Shown here piece after piece: positions 50,401-58,592 of a stretch of 64,000 nucleotides of DNA (its first letter is position 1; every line of letters begins with the position of its first letter). The stretch spans positions 1 to 64,000 of the forward strand of contig SUYR01000016.1 in NCBI GenBank assembly GCA_015060335.1. Reading direction: 5' to 3'. The notes under the pieces were generated by a model that saw only the letters and a list, made by a program, of their open reading frames with translations, had not been told where the DNA came from and searched no databases. Origin of the DNA: Bacteroidales bacterium. GTDB taxonomy: Bacteria > Bacteroidota > Bacteroidia > Bacteroidales > UBA932. The position numbers were made by a program, and so were the translations under genes.

Positions 50401-52089
50401 ATGAAAAGATATATTATATTTTTATTGATGGCTCTTGCAGCTGTCGCATGTACTCCGAAGGAGGAAATTTCCTTTGAACTGGATTCTAAGGAAATTCATG
50501 TCGGACCGGAGGGCGGTATCCGTACCATAAAGCTTACTGTAGGTGAGCCTTGGACTGCAATGGCGAATGAGCCTTGGATATCAGTGTCTCCTGCAAACGG
50601 ACGTGGAAGCGAAGAATGTCGCATAATAATTGACTCGACGATCGTAAATACTCTTCGTGATGATGTTGTGAGAATCCAGACAGAAAGCGGTCAGACAAAA
50701 GAGTTCTCCGTTATTCAGGACGGCTTCGCTCACCAGATCAACCTTAAGAAGCAATTGGTTGAAATAAAGGATTTTGCCACAGTTGATAAACGTAAGTTTG
50801 ATGTTGTGGTAAATACGAATGTTGATTTTGATGTCGATATACCGGCAGAACATTCATGGCTTACTTATAAGAAACCTGATAACATAGATGAACTTCTTGA
50901 CAGGGGAGCAAGACCGCGCAATGTAACTGTAAGATTCGAGTGGAAAGTAAATCCTACGGCTGAGGTCCGTGATGTAGAGGTGGGATTTGTTGCAAAGGAT
51001 GTGGAAGGCGAGGTGAAGACAGATAAGCTCAATGTCTCTCAAGGAAGTGCACCTGATATCGAATCTGTCAAGGGTACGCCTGCAGGTGACTCTCTTGCCC
51101 TCCTTTCGATAAGTCGTTTCCTCGGCTGCTGGTCAGAGTTTGATACTGGTCTCAGGATGGAAAGATGGGACGGTGTGACCCTTCACAAGTCTGGCAAGAA
51201 CAAAGGACGTGTGAAGTCGGCGGACTTTGTGTTCTTCAACACTCAGGAGTCGATTCCTTATGCAGTGAAATACCTGACAGCTGCAGAAGAACTTTATTTC
51301 TTCAGTAATGAGAACTCAAGCACCAAGAACCTCAGTCTTGGTGACGATATATGCGAACTTACAGGATTGAAGAAGCTGACGGTTTTTGCATATGGACTTA
51401 CAGAGCTTCCGGACAATATGGACAATATGAAGAGTCTCAGGTATCTGGATCTTGCCGGAAACAATTTCGCATCTGTTCCGAAGGTCCTGAGGAAGTGTGA
51501 GTCTCTTAAGGCCTTGTTCCTTACTTCGAACCAGCGTAGTGCGGTTTCGGATTTGAGTAATACCAATAAAAAGGATATAGGAGGACTTGTGGATGAATGT
51601 CAGGAAGATGCCTCGGGAAGGAGAAAGTTCCCTCAGTGGCTTCTCGAATGGGATCAGCTTGATACACTGAGACTTTCTGTGAATTTCCTTCAGGGTACCC
51701 TCCCTACTGATAAGGAACTCATTGATGCCGGATTTGACGTGTGGGATGTTGAAGAAGGCGCAGCAGATGATCTTGAGGTAAGTCTCAAGGACTCGTTGAG
51801 TACAGACGGAATAAAGTTCTTCCAGGAGAACAAGGTGCCTAAGGTCCTCCCTAATACAGACTTCCTTTCGTTCAACCTTAACAGACTGTATGGAGATATC
51901 CCTAATTGGCTGAAGTATCATCCGAAACTTGATTTTTGGGTACCTCTCTTGCTTGTCTTCCCACAGGAAGGTAAGGCAATGGATAATGGCGGTACTCCTG
52001 CAGGTTTCAATGACGTGCCTACCAATCTCAACTATTACTATGAGATCTATGCAAACAAGAAGTGGAGTGAATACAATATTGTAGATTAA
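50401..52089 (+). CDS. BACON-domain and LRR surface lipoprotein
   Basis: 562 aa from MKRYIIFLLMALAAVACTPK; an ATG at 50383 overlaps the previous stop but spoils the signal peptide. Lipobox AVAC. Residues about 25-110 are a BACON domain (WTAMANEPWISVSPANGRGS, RIQTESGQTKEFSVIQDG); 115-220 look like a second. After SLALLSISRFLGCWSEFDTG come leucine-rich repeats (LTGLKKLTVFAYGLTELPDN, MKSLRYLDLAGNNFASVPKV). It shares the beta-domain-plus-LRR plan of the preceding gene, suggesting duplication and divergence. Confidence 0.75.
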   Translation: MKRYIIFLLMALAAVACTPKEEISFELDSKEIHVGPEGGIRTIKLTVGEPWTAMANEPWISVSPANGRGSEECRIIIDSTIVNTLRDDVVRIQTESGQTKEFSVIQDGFAHQINLKKQLVEIKDFATVDKRKFDVVVNTNVDFDVDIPAEHSWLTYKKPDNIDELLDRGARPRNVTVRFEWKVNPTAEVRDVEVGFVAKDVEGEVKTDKLNVSQGSAPDIESVKGTPAGDSLALLSISRFLGCWSEFDTGLRMERWDGVTLHKSGKNKGRVKSADFVFFNTQESIPYAVKYLTAAEELYFFSNENSSTKNLSLGDDICELTGLKKLTVFAYGLTELPDNMDNMKSLRYLDLAGNNFASVPKVLRKCESLKALFLTSNQRSAVSDLSNTNKKDIGGLVDECQEDASGRRKFPQWLLEWDQLDTLRLSVNFLQGTLPTDKELIDAGFDVWDVEEGAADDLEVSLKDSLSTDGIKFFQENKVPKVLPNTDFLSFNLNRLYGDIPNWLKYHPKLDFWVPLLLVFPQEGKAMDNGGTPAGFNDVPTNLNYYYEIYANKKWSEYNIVD

Positions 52090-52101
52090 TACAGGAAGAA
52101 A

Positions 52102-54222
52102 ATGAAATTTGGAAATAATATATTATTGCTGGCGTCACTTCTGACGGTCTCTTTAGCTTCTTGTTCGGTGGACGAGAGATCGCTTGATGCGGAGACTTCA
52201 GAGGATAAGGTCTCTCAGACAGTGGCTGAAGCCCTTCCGGGACAGTTGTTCGTCAAGTTTGACGCTTCAGTAAGCCGTATTCTTGAAGATGCCGGCCTGA
52301 CCAAAAGCGGAGCGGATTCTCCGGCAAGCCGTTCTGGCGTGTTAAGCGTGGATGAAGTCCTTGACCTTGTCGAAGGATATCAGATCGAGAGAGTTTTCCC
52401 TATTGACTCGCGTACTGAAGAGACAGCACGTCATGAAGGTCTGCATCTTTGGTATATAGTACGCTTCTCTGAAGAGTATCCGGTGGATAAGGTGGCTGCT
52501 GACCTTTCAAAACTTGGAGAGGTGAACCGTGTCGAATATAATCGTACATTGAAGAGGGCTTCCGATGCGAAGGCAGTGCCTTTTACAGGCTCTCATTCAA
52601 AGGCGGGCGTATCTCAGACTGGTCCGAATGACCCACTTCTCAAGTATCAGTGGCATCTTGTCAATAATGGTTCGGCTCAGCAGGTTCCGGTAGAGAAACC
52701 GGAGAATGCAGTTGCAGGTTTCCTTGAGGGAGCAGATGTCGGAATGAAGAAAGTATGGGAAAATCCGGACATGAAAGGTCATCCATCAATAATCGTGGCT
52801 GTACTCGATGAGGGAGTCTGCTTCTCACACCCTGACCTCAAGGCAAGCATGTGGGTGAATGAGGGCGAAGAACTTCGCTCACGTATAGACGCTGACGGCA
52901 ATGGTTACAAGGGAGATAAGTACGGCTACAATTTTGTGCAGAACACCGGTGTCATTTCAACTGACAGCGTTTATGATACAGGCCATGGTAGCCATGTGGC
53001 AGGAGTAATTGCTGCCGAGAATGATAATGGTATAGGAATTTCTTCAATTGCCGGAGGCTCGCCTGACAGTCCGGGAGTACGAATCATGACATGTCAGATT
53101 TTTGCCGGTGCTTATGCAGGAACTCTTCTTGATGAAGTGCGGGCGATAAAATATGCAGCCGATAATGGTGCAGTTGTCTTACAATGCAGCTGGGGATATA
53201 TTTCGGGTGCGGCTAATCCATATGATTGGGCGCCTCAGTTCTCTACTGACGATCAGTGGACAGGCAGCAATATGCTTGAAAAGAAGGCGCTGGACTACTT
53301 TGTGCACCATGCAGGATCGCCTGACGGAGTTGTAGAGGGCGGTATTGCTGTGTTTGCGGCGGGAAACGAGTATGCACCGGCAGCAAGCTATCCAGCAGCA
53401 TATCCTGATTATGTTTCGGTGGCAGCTACTGCACCGGACTTTACACCGGCAGTATATACCAACTACGGTACTGGTGTAACTATTTCCGCACCAGGTGGTG
53501 ATCAGGATTATTATTATGAATATGGTGTAGGTCATGACAAGGGAGCAGCAGGATGTATTCTTTCTACTATTCCTTCAAACACGGCAATTGAATTTGACCA
53601 CGTTGTAGGTGCCGAGGGCGTAGCCGGTGCATATGCATATATGGAAGGAACTTCGATGGCATGTCCTCATGTTTCCGGTGTTGTAGCACTCGGACTATCA
53701 TATGCCGCTCATAAGAGAATACATGTCAAGGCTACAGATGTCATCCAGATGCTTTACGACTCAGCTTACAGGACTTCAGACGGAAAGGATCCTTTAAGGG
53801 AAGTATGTAGTGTGGATGAGAATAAGATATATTATAAATATGTTGCAGATCAGGGAACTGTTCATAAGTCGAGTCTCAAGCTGAGCGATTATCTTGGAAA
53901 GATGGGACATGGACAGGTCAATGCGTATAATTTCCTGAAGGCGATTGCATCAGAAGATGCAGGACAGCCAATGACTTTCCCTAATGTATTCGTGAAGACA
54001 GGAGCCATGAAGGCTTATAATCCGGATTTGTATATATCAGGCAGCAATTATACTCTGAATGTGGAGAATGAGTCTATAGCGTCTGTGGAGTATAGGGAAG
54101 GTAAGATATATGTCAAGGGACTTAAGGCAGGTCAGACAAAGGCCAGCATAAGTACAGGTACTGAGACTCAGGAGTTCATAATCACTGTGCGCGAGTCCGG
54201 TGGAGGAAACGGCTGGCTGTAG
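52102..54222 (+). CDS. Subtilisin-like serine protease (S8), secreted lipoprotein
   Basis: 706 aa. Lipobox SLASC. Residues about 45-155 form a propeptide-like domain (LPGQLFVKFDASVSRILEDA). Catalytic triad: Asp236 (IIVAVLDEGVCFSHPDL), His295 (DTGHGSHVAGVIAA), Ser518 (MEGTSMACPHVSGVVALGL); oxyanion Asn in VFAAGNEYAPAASYPA. The C-terminal ~80 residues (YNPDLYISGSNYTLNVENES to ISTGTETQEFIITV) are an Ig/BIG2-like tail. Probably degrades protein at the cell surface to peptides for the SusCD importer. 12 nt after the LRR gene. Confidence 0.92.
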   Translation: MKFGNNILLLASLLTVSLASCSVDERSLDAETSEDKVSQTVAEALPGQLFVKFDASVSRILEDAGLTKSGADSPASRSGVLSVDEVLDLVEGYQIERVFPIDSRTEETARHEGLHLWYIVRFSEEYPVDKVAADLSKLGEVNRVEYNRTLKRASDAKAVPFTGSHSKAGVSQTGPNDPLLKYQWHLVNNGSAQQVPVEKPENAVAGFLEGADVGMKKVWENPDMKGHPSIIVAVLDEGVCFSHPDLKASMWVNEGEELRSRIDADGNGYKGDKYGYNFVQNTGVISTDSVYDTGHGSHVAGVIAAENDNGIGISSIAGGSPDSPGVRIMTCQIFAGAYAGTLLDEVRAIKYAADNGAVVLQCSWGYISGAANPYDWAPQFSTDDQWTGSNMLEKKALDYFVHHAGSPDGVVEGGIAVFAAGNEYAPAASYPAAYPDYVSVAATAPDFTPAVYTNYGTGVTISAPGGDQDYYYEYGVGHDKGAAGCILSTIPSNTAIEFDHVVGAEGVAGAYAYMEGTSMACPHVSGVVALGLSYAAHKRIHVKATDVIQMLYDSAYRTSDGKDPLREVCSVDENKIYYKYVADQGTVHKSSLKLSDYLGKMGHGQVNAYNFLKAIASEDAGQPMTFPNVFVKTGAMKAYNPDLYISGSNYTLNVENESIASVEYREGKIYVKGLKAGQTKASISTGTETQEFIITVRESGGGNGWL

Positions 54223-54226
54223 TGAT

Positions 54227-54997
54227 ATGAGCAGGATTTTTCTGATATCCCTTCTTATGTGCTTGAGTATATCTGCTCAGGCACAGTTGAAAGTGGTGCC
54301 CAGAGAAATGCTGGAAAGTGTGAATAATCCGCGCCTTTCCGTCAATGCTGCTTCATTGGCTTTCAAGACTACATCTATAGTTGCAGAGCCGATGACAGAG
54401 GACGACGGAGTGAAGGTGTTCGGGTTTCCGTTCGAGAATGTCGGCAAGGATACTGTTCTGATCAGCAGACTAGTGACTACATGTTCTTGTGCAACGGCCT
54501 CATGCACGAGAATGGAACTTCCTCCGGGAGAGAGTGCGGAAATAAAGGTGCGATATAACCCCAAGGGACATCCAGGACGTTTTGAAAGGAAGATATTCCT
54601 TTATACAGGTGGGGAACAGTCTCCGTCTGCTGTGCTGAGGCTTAGTGTGGACGTGGAAAGGGGAGCGGACCTGTCCGGACATTATCCTGTGCCGATGGGT
54701 GATATTCGTCTCAGACGGACTGAGATTGTTCTGCAGAAAGGGGTCGAGGCTGTTGAGCGATGTGTTTTTGTTAATGTAAGCGGAAAGCCTGTAAGACTTC
54801 AGTGTGAAAAGGCAATGTTGCCTCCTTGTTTGAACTTCAGGTCCGAGCCGGAAGTTGTCGTGGCTGGAGAAGAAGGGGAGATCGTTATAGAATACGATCC
54901 TGCAAAAGGCGGAGAAAGGACGAGAAACCTTGTGATTCTCAAAGGGTTGGGAGTTCCTCCAAGTCAGTCGACAATTACTGTCACTGTTAAAGAATAA
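54227..54997 (+). CDS. DUF1573 domain protein
   Basis: 256 aa from MSRIFLISLLMCLSISAQAQ, a signal peptide; the longer start at 54200 lies inside the protease gene. Two Ig-like halves: the first is DUF1573 (KVFGFPFENVGKDTVLISRL, VTTCSCATASCTRMELPPGE, EIKVRYNPKGHPGRFERKIF), the second similar (GEIVIEYDPAKGGERTRNLV). Exported, periplasmic or surface. Role unknown; position suggests support of the protease/import locus. Confidence 0.8.
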   Translation: MSRIFLISLLMCLSISAQAQLKVVPREMLESVNNPRLSVNAASLAFKTTSIVAEPMTEDDGVKVFGFPFENVGKDTVLISRLVTTCSCATASCTRMELPPGESAEIKVRYNPKGHPGRFERKIFLYTGGEQSPSAVLRLSVDVERGADLSGHYPVPMGDIRLRRTEIVLQKGVEAVERCVFVNVSGKPVRLQCEKAMLPPCLNFRSEPEVVVAGEEGEIVIEYDPAKGGERTRNLVILKGLGVPPSQSTITVTVKE

Positions 54998-55013
54998 TAA
55001 AAATTAACTGAAT

Positions 55014-55469
55014 ATGAATAGAATCAAATCAATGATTGTTGTATTTGCTGCGGCTTTGCTTGCAGTGTCCTGTGACAAGGAGACTCCTGTTGTGGAGTAT
55101 CTTGATGTCACTCCGAATAATATTTCGGGACAGTGGCAGCTTGTCAAATGGAACGGGTCCGATCTTTCAGAGGGATCTTACTTCTATATGGACCTTGTCC
55201 GCAAGGAAACCAAGTTCACGATCTATCAGAATTTTGACAGCATGGCAGATATGCCTCATGTTGTCACTGGGGAGTTCAGTATCGAGACCAACGCTGAGCT
55301 TGGAGCTGTCATAAGCGGAATGTATGACTATGACGAAGGATTCTGGGCTCACAAGTACATTGTGCGTAACCTCACTAAGGATTCCATGGAATGGATAGCA
55401 TCAGACGACCCTTCTTTCGTGCAGGAATTCGTCCGTGTCTCTGAAATCCCTACTTCAATAAAGCAGTAA
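55014..55469 (+). CDS. Small lipocalin-like lipoprotein
   Basis: 151 aa. Lipobox LAVSC. NISGQWQLVKWNGSDLSEGS is the start of a lipocalin-type beta barrel as in many Bacteroidales lipoproteins; FTIYQNFDSMADMPHVVTGE and MEWIASDDPSFVQEFVRV follow. Last gene of the 40089-55469 operon, with a strong terminator after it. Ligand unknown. Confidence 0.6.
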   Translation: MNRIKSMIVVFAAALLAVSCDKETPVVEYLDVTPNNISGQWQLVKWNGSDLSEGSYFYMDLVRKETKFTIYQNFDSMADMPHVVTGEFSIETNAELGAVISGMYDYDEGFWAHKYIVRNLTKDSMEWIASDDPSFVQEFVRVSEIPTSIKQ

Positions 55470-55492
55470 TTCCAGACATCAAAGCAGTCTCT

Positions 55493-55545
55493 AAATGTCA
55501 CGACGCAAGAGTATCGGCGGAAACTCTTGCGTCGTGACATTTTTT
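55493..55545 (+). terminator. Terminator of the SusCD/protease operon
   Basis: 20-bp perfect stem 55493-55512 / 55523-55542 containing CACGACGCAAGA, 10-nt loop, then T-run. Unusually long. Its sequence is closely related to the hairpin at 55565-55612. Confidence 0.85.
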
Positions 55546-55562
55546 CTTCAATTTGAAATGAA

Positions 55563-55613
55563 TTTATGACACGACGCAAGACTTATGAATCAAAGTCTTG
55601 CGTCGTGTCATAA
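55563..55613 (-). terminator. Terminator of dnaK
   Basis: 20-bp perfect stem 55565-55584 / 55593-55612 with the same CACGACGCAAGA core, 8-nt loop. On the reverse strand it is followed by AAATTCATTTC rather than a clean T-run, 21 bp past the dnaK stop. Confidence 0.7.
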
Positions 55614-55633
55614 TATCTGTAGTCGACGGATTG

Positions 55634-57529
55634 CTACTGTTCGTCAACTCCCTGGTCGTCAGCTCCCTGAGGTCCGGCCTGACCGCCGTTGAAAGGCCCC
55701 TGTGCACCTGGCTGAGGACCTGCCTGCGCAGCCTTTGCCATATCCTCGGATGCTGCGTGCCATGCTGCCTCAAGCTCTGCATTATATTTCTCAATGTCAG
55801 CAATGTTCTGAGCCTTTACAGCATCCTTGAGTGAATTCATTGCGTTCTCGATAGCAGTCCTCTTCTCTGCAGGAATCTTGTCTCCATACTCCTTGAGATT
55901 CTTCTCTGTCTGGAAACACATTGCATCTGCATTGTTGATCTTGTCGATACGCTCCTTCTCTGCCTGGTCTGCAGCCTCATTAGCCTTTGCCTCATCCCTC
56001 ATCCTCTGGATTTCTGCCTCAGAAAGTCCTGATGATGCCTCGATGCGGATGTTCTGCTCCTTGCCGGTAGCCTTGTCCTTTGCAGATACGTTGAGGATAC
56101 CGTTTGCATCGATGTCGAATGTGACCTCGATCTGAGGTACACCTCTTGGTGCAGGTGCGATGCCGTCAAGGATGAAGTTGCCGATAAGCTTGTTGTCCTT
56201 TGCCATCGGACGCTCTCCCTGAAGAACGTGTACGTCCACTGCCGGCTGATTGTCCGCTGCTGTTGAGAATACCTGTGACTTCTTGGTAGGGATTGTTGTG
56301 TTGGCTTCGATGAGCTTTGTCATTACTCCACCAAGTGTCTCGATACCGAGAGAAAGCGGTGTCACGTCAAGAAGAAGCACATCCTTCACGTCACCTGCAA
56401 GTACACCACCCTGGATTGCAGCACCCATTGCCACTACCTCGTCAGGGTTTACGCTCTTGTTCGGAGTCTTGCCGAAGAACTTCTCAACAACTGCCTGAAT
56501 GGCAGGGATACGTGTTGATCCGCCGACAAGAAGAACCTCGCCGATCTCAGACGCACTGATACCTGCATCCTGAAGTGCCTTGCGGCATGGCTCGATAGTC
56601 CTCTGGATAAGGCTGTCAGCAAGCTGCTCGAATTTAGCTCTTGTAAGAGTCTTTACAAGGTGCTTAGGCATACCGTCTACAGGCATGATATAAGGAAGAT
56701 TGATCTCAGTAGATGTCTGGCTTGAAAGCTCGATCTTCGCCTTTTCCGCTGCCTCTTTGAGTCTCTGGAGAGCCATAGGGTCCTTCTTGAGGTCTATGCC
56801 GCCGTTCTCAGATGCGAACTCTGCTGCGAGCCAGTCGATGATAACCTGATCAAAGTCGTCACCACCAAGGTGTGTGTCACCATTTGTGGAGAGCACTTCG
56901 AAAACACCGTCTCCGAGGTCCATGATAGAAATATCGAATGTACCGCCACCAAGGTCATATACAGCAATCTTCATGTCCTTGTTCTGCTTGTCAAGACCAT
57001 AGGCAAGGGCAGCAGCTGTAGGCTCGTTGATGATACGCTTTACATCAAGACCTGCGATCTGACCAGCCTCTTTGGTAGCTTGACGCTGTGAGTCTGAGAA
57101 GTATGCAGGTACAGTGATGACCGCTTCTGTCACTTCCTGACCGAGATATTCCTCTGCTGTCTTCTTCATCTTCTGGAGAATCATCGCTGAAATCTCCTGT
57201 GGAGAGTAGAGACGACCGTCGATATCCACTCTTGGAGTGTCGTTCTCGCCCTTCACTACATTGTATGGTACGCGAGCGATATCGCCTGATACCTGACTGT
57301 ACTTTTCACCCATGAATCTCTTGATTGAGAAGATGGTCTTGTGAGGGTTGGTAATGGCCTGACGCTTTGCAGGGTTACCGATCTTTCTTTCGCCTCCGTC
57401 AGTGAATGCTACTACTGAAGGGGTAGTTCTCTGTCCCTCGTTGTTGATGATGACTGTAGGTTCGTTACCTTCCATCACTGCCACGCATGAGTTTGTGGTT
57501 CCGAGGTCAATTCCAATGATTTTTCCCAT
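55634..57529 (-). CDS. dnaK: Chaperone DnaK (Hsp70)
   Basis: 631 aa. ATPase domain: [79 protein letters not shown]; linker [19 protein letters not shown]; substrate domain and lid to about 600; Gly/Gln/Pro-rich tail ([20 protein letters not shown]). Works with DnaJ and GrpE, neither of which is adjacent. Single reverse-strand gene. The upstream gap (57530-57706) has no CIRCE element but carries TGTCA/TGACA pentamers. Confidence 0.98.
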   Translation of the reverse strand: MGKIIGIDLGTTNSCVAVMEGNEPTVIINNEGQRTTPSVVAFTDGGERKIGNPAKRQAITNPHKTIFSIKRFMGEKYSQVSGDIARVPYNVVKGENDTPRVDIDGRLYSPQEISAMILQKMKKTAEEYLGQEVTEAVITVPAYFSDSQRQATKEAGQIAGLDVKRIINEPTAAALAYGLDKQNKDMKIAVYDLGGGTFDISIMDLGDGVFEVLSTNGDTHLGGDDFDQVIIDWLAAEFASENGGIDLKKDPMALQRLKEAAEKAKIELSSQTSTEINLPYIMPVDGMPKHLVKTLTRAKFEQLADSLIQRTIEPCRKALQDAGISASEIGEVLLVGGSTRIPAIQAVVEKFFGKTPNKSVNPDEVVAMGAAIQGGVLAGDVKDVLLLDVTPLSLGIETLGGVMTKLIEANTTIPTKKSQVFSTAADNQPAVDVHVLQGERPMAKDNKLIGNFILDGIAPAPRGVPQIEVTFDIDANGILNVSAKDKATGKEQNIRIEASSGLSEAEIQRMRDEAKANEAADQAEKERIDKINNADAMCFQTEKNLKEYGDKIPAEKRTAIENAMNSLKDAVKAQNIADIEKYNAELEAAWHAASEDMAKAAQAGPQPGAQGPFNGGQAGPQGADDQGVDEQ

Positions 57530-57619
57530 AATTCTTTATCTTTTTAATATTTATTATTTCATGTTCTGATGCCGACATATTAACTAAAGATGTGCCAATG
57601 GCATTTGATGAAAAATATA

Positions 57620-57707
57620 TGTCAATTTGTCAGTTTTTTCATGACAATATGCCTTCTGTTATGACATATTTACTACTTTTGCACTAAATTGTTAAACAGA
57701 CATGTCA
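57620..57707. promoter_or_regulatory. Cluster of TGTCA/TGACA pentamers between dnaK and the pseudouridine synthase gene
   Basis: TGTCA at 57620-57624, 57628-57632 and 57703-57707; TGACA at 57642-57646 and 57662-57666. Five sites in 88 bp of a divergent intergenic region. The forward gene also has TACTTTTG (57674-57681), a -7 match. It might be an operator, but the significance was not computed. Confidence 0.3.
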
Positions 57708-58417
57708 TGATGTATCGGCCTCTTTCCGAAGAAGAATACAGAGATCTTGCATCCAGAATACTATATGAAGACAATCATCTTCTTGTCGTAAACAAGAAGG
57801 TCGGTGAAATAGTGCAGGGAGACAAGACTTCTGACGAACCTCTCACTGAGACATACAAGGCTTTTATCGCTCAGAGGGATGTCAAACCCGGTCAGGTCTT
57901 CATGGGCTTGCCACACCGCCTTGACCGACCTGTGAGCGGTATTGTAGTATTGGCAAAGACATCCAAGTCATTGGAGAGGCTTAATGCAATGTTCAGGGAT
58001 GGGGATGTGAAGAAAGTCTATTGGGCTCTTGTCTGTCGTGAACCGTCAGAGAAGGAAAGGCTTCTTGAGGGTATGCTGTGGCGCAATGAAAAACAGAATA
58101 AATCCTATATATGCCGTCCGGGTGCGGTCCGGAAGGATGCCAAACTTGCGAAACTAATATATAGGTATATAGATAAGACAGAACGTTATTTCCTGTTGGA
58201 GGTGGAACTGCTTACCGGACGTCATCATCAGATCCGCTGTCAGCTGGCAGATATGGGATGTCCGATAAAGGGAGATCTGAAATACGGTGCGCCACGTTCA
58301 AATCCAGATGGCGGAATATCGCTGCATGCTCGTCGCATAACATTTACGCATCCGGTAAAAAAAGAACCTCTTACCATCGAGGCACCGGTGCCTGCATCAT
58401 GGAAAGGGGTCCGTTGA
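57707..58417 (+). CDS. RluA-family RNA pseudouridine synthase
   Basis: 236 aa from MMYRPLSEEEYRDLASRILY; a TTG at 57689 opens the frame earlier but is less likely. Catalytic region GLPHRLDRPVSGIVVLAKTS with the essential Asp; LLTGRHHQIRCQLADMGCPI and DLKYGAPRSN are further family motifs. No N-terminal S4 domain, so it resembles the short RluA/TruC-like group. It isomerises uridine in rRNA or tRNA; target not predictable. Its stop codon shares one base with the convergent tRNA-Gly gene. Confidence 0.92.
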   Translation: MMYRPLSEEEYRDLASRILYEDNHLLVVNKKVGEIVQGDKTSDEPLTETYKAFIAQRDVKPGQVFMGLPHRLDRPVSGIVVLAKTSKSLERLNAMFRDGDVKKVYWALVCREPSEKERLLEGMLWRNEKQNKSYICRPGAVRKDAKLAKLIYRYIDKTERYFLLEVELLTGRHHQIRCQLADMGCPIKGDLKYGAPRSNPDGGISLHARRITFTHPVKKEPLTIEAPVPASWKGVR

Positions 58418-58489
58418 GCGGAAAACGGGATTCGAACCCGCGGCCCTCAGCTTGGGAAGCTGATGCTCTACCGACTGAGCTATTTCCGC
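58417..58489 (-). tRNA. tRNA-Gly (CCC)
   Basis: 73 nt on the reverse strand. Acceptor GCGGAAA (58489-58483) / TTTCCGC (58424-58418), D-arm GCTCAGTCGGTAGAGC, anticodon loop TTCCCAA giving CCC, T-loop GGTTCGAATCC. CCA not encoded. The promoter is TATCTTTG at 58507-58500 (reverse). Confidence 0.93.
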
Positions 58490-58527
58490 ATATCTTTTAC
58501 AAAGATAAGTTTTTTTTGAATCCAGTC

Positions 58528-58557
58528 TTGAAAAGACAGGAAAAAATCTTAATTTTG
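58528..58557 (+). promoter_or_regulatory. Promoter of the transketolase gene
   Basis: TTG (58528-58530), 19 bp, TAATTTTG (58550-58557), 35 bp before the ATG. Confidence 0.7.
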
Positions 58558-58592
58558 TGTGATATACTAAGGCAAACTAATCTGTATAACAT

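Noticed and set aside
40089..55469. Polysaccharide utilisation locus for a glycan
   Set aside because: No glycoside hydrolase, lyase, sulfatase or hybrid regulator is present; a protease and LRR proteins point to protein or glycoprotein.
55493..55612. Twin hairpins as ends of an insertion sequence
   Set aside because: Only 52 bp lie between the inner arms, there is no transposase, and both are placed as terminators.
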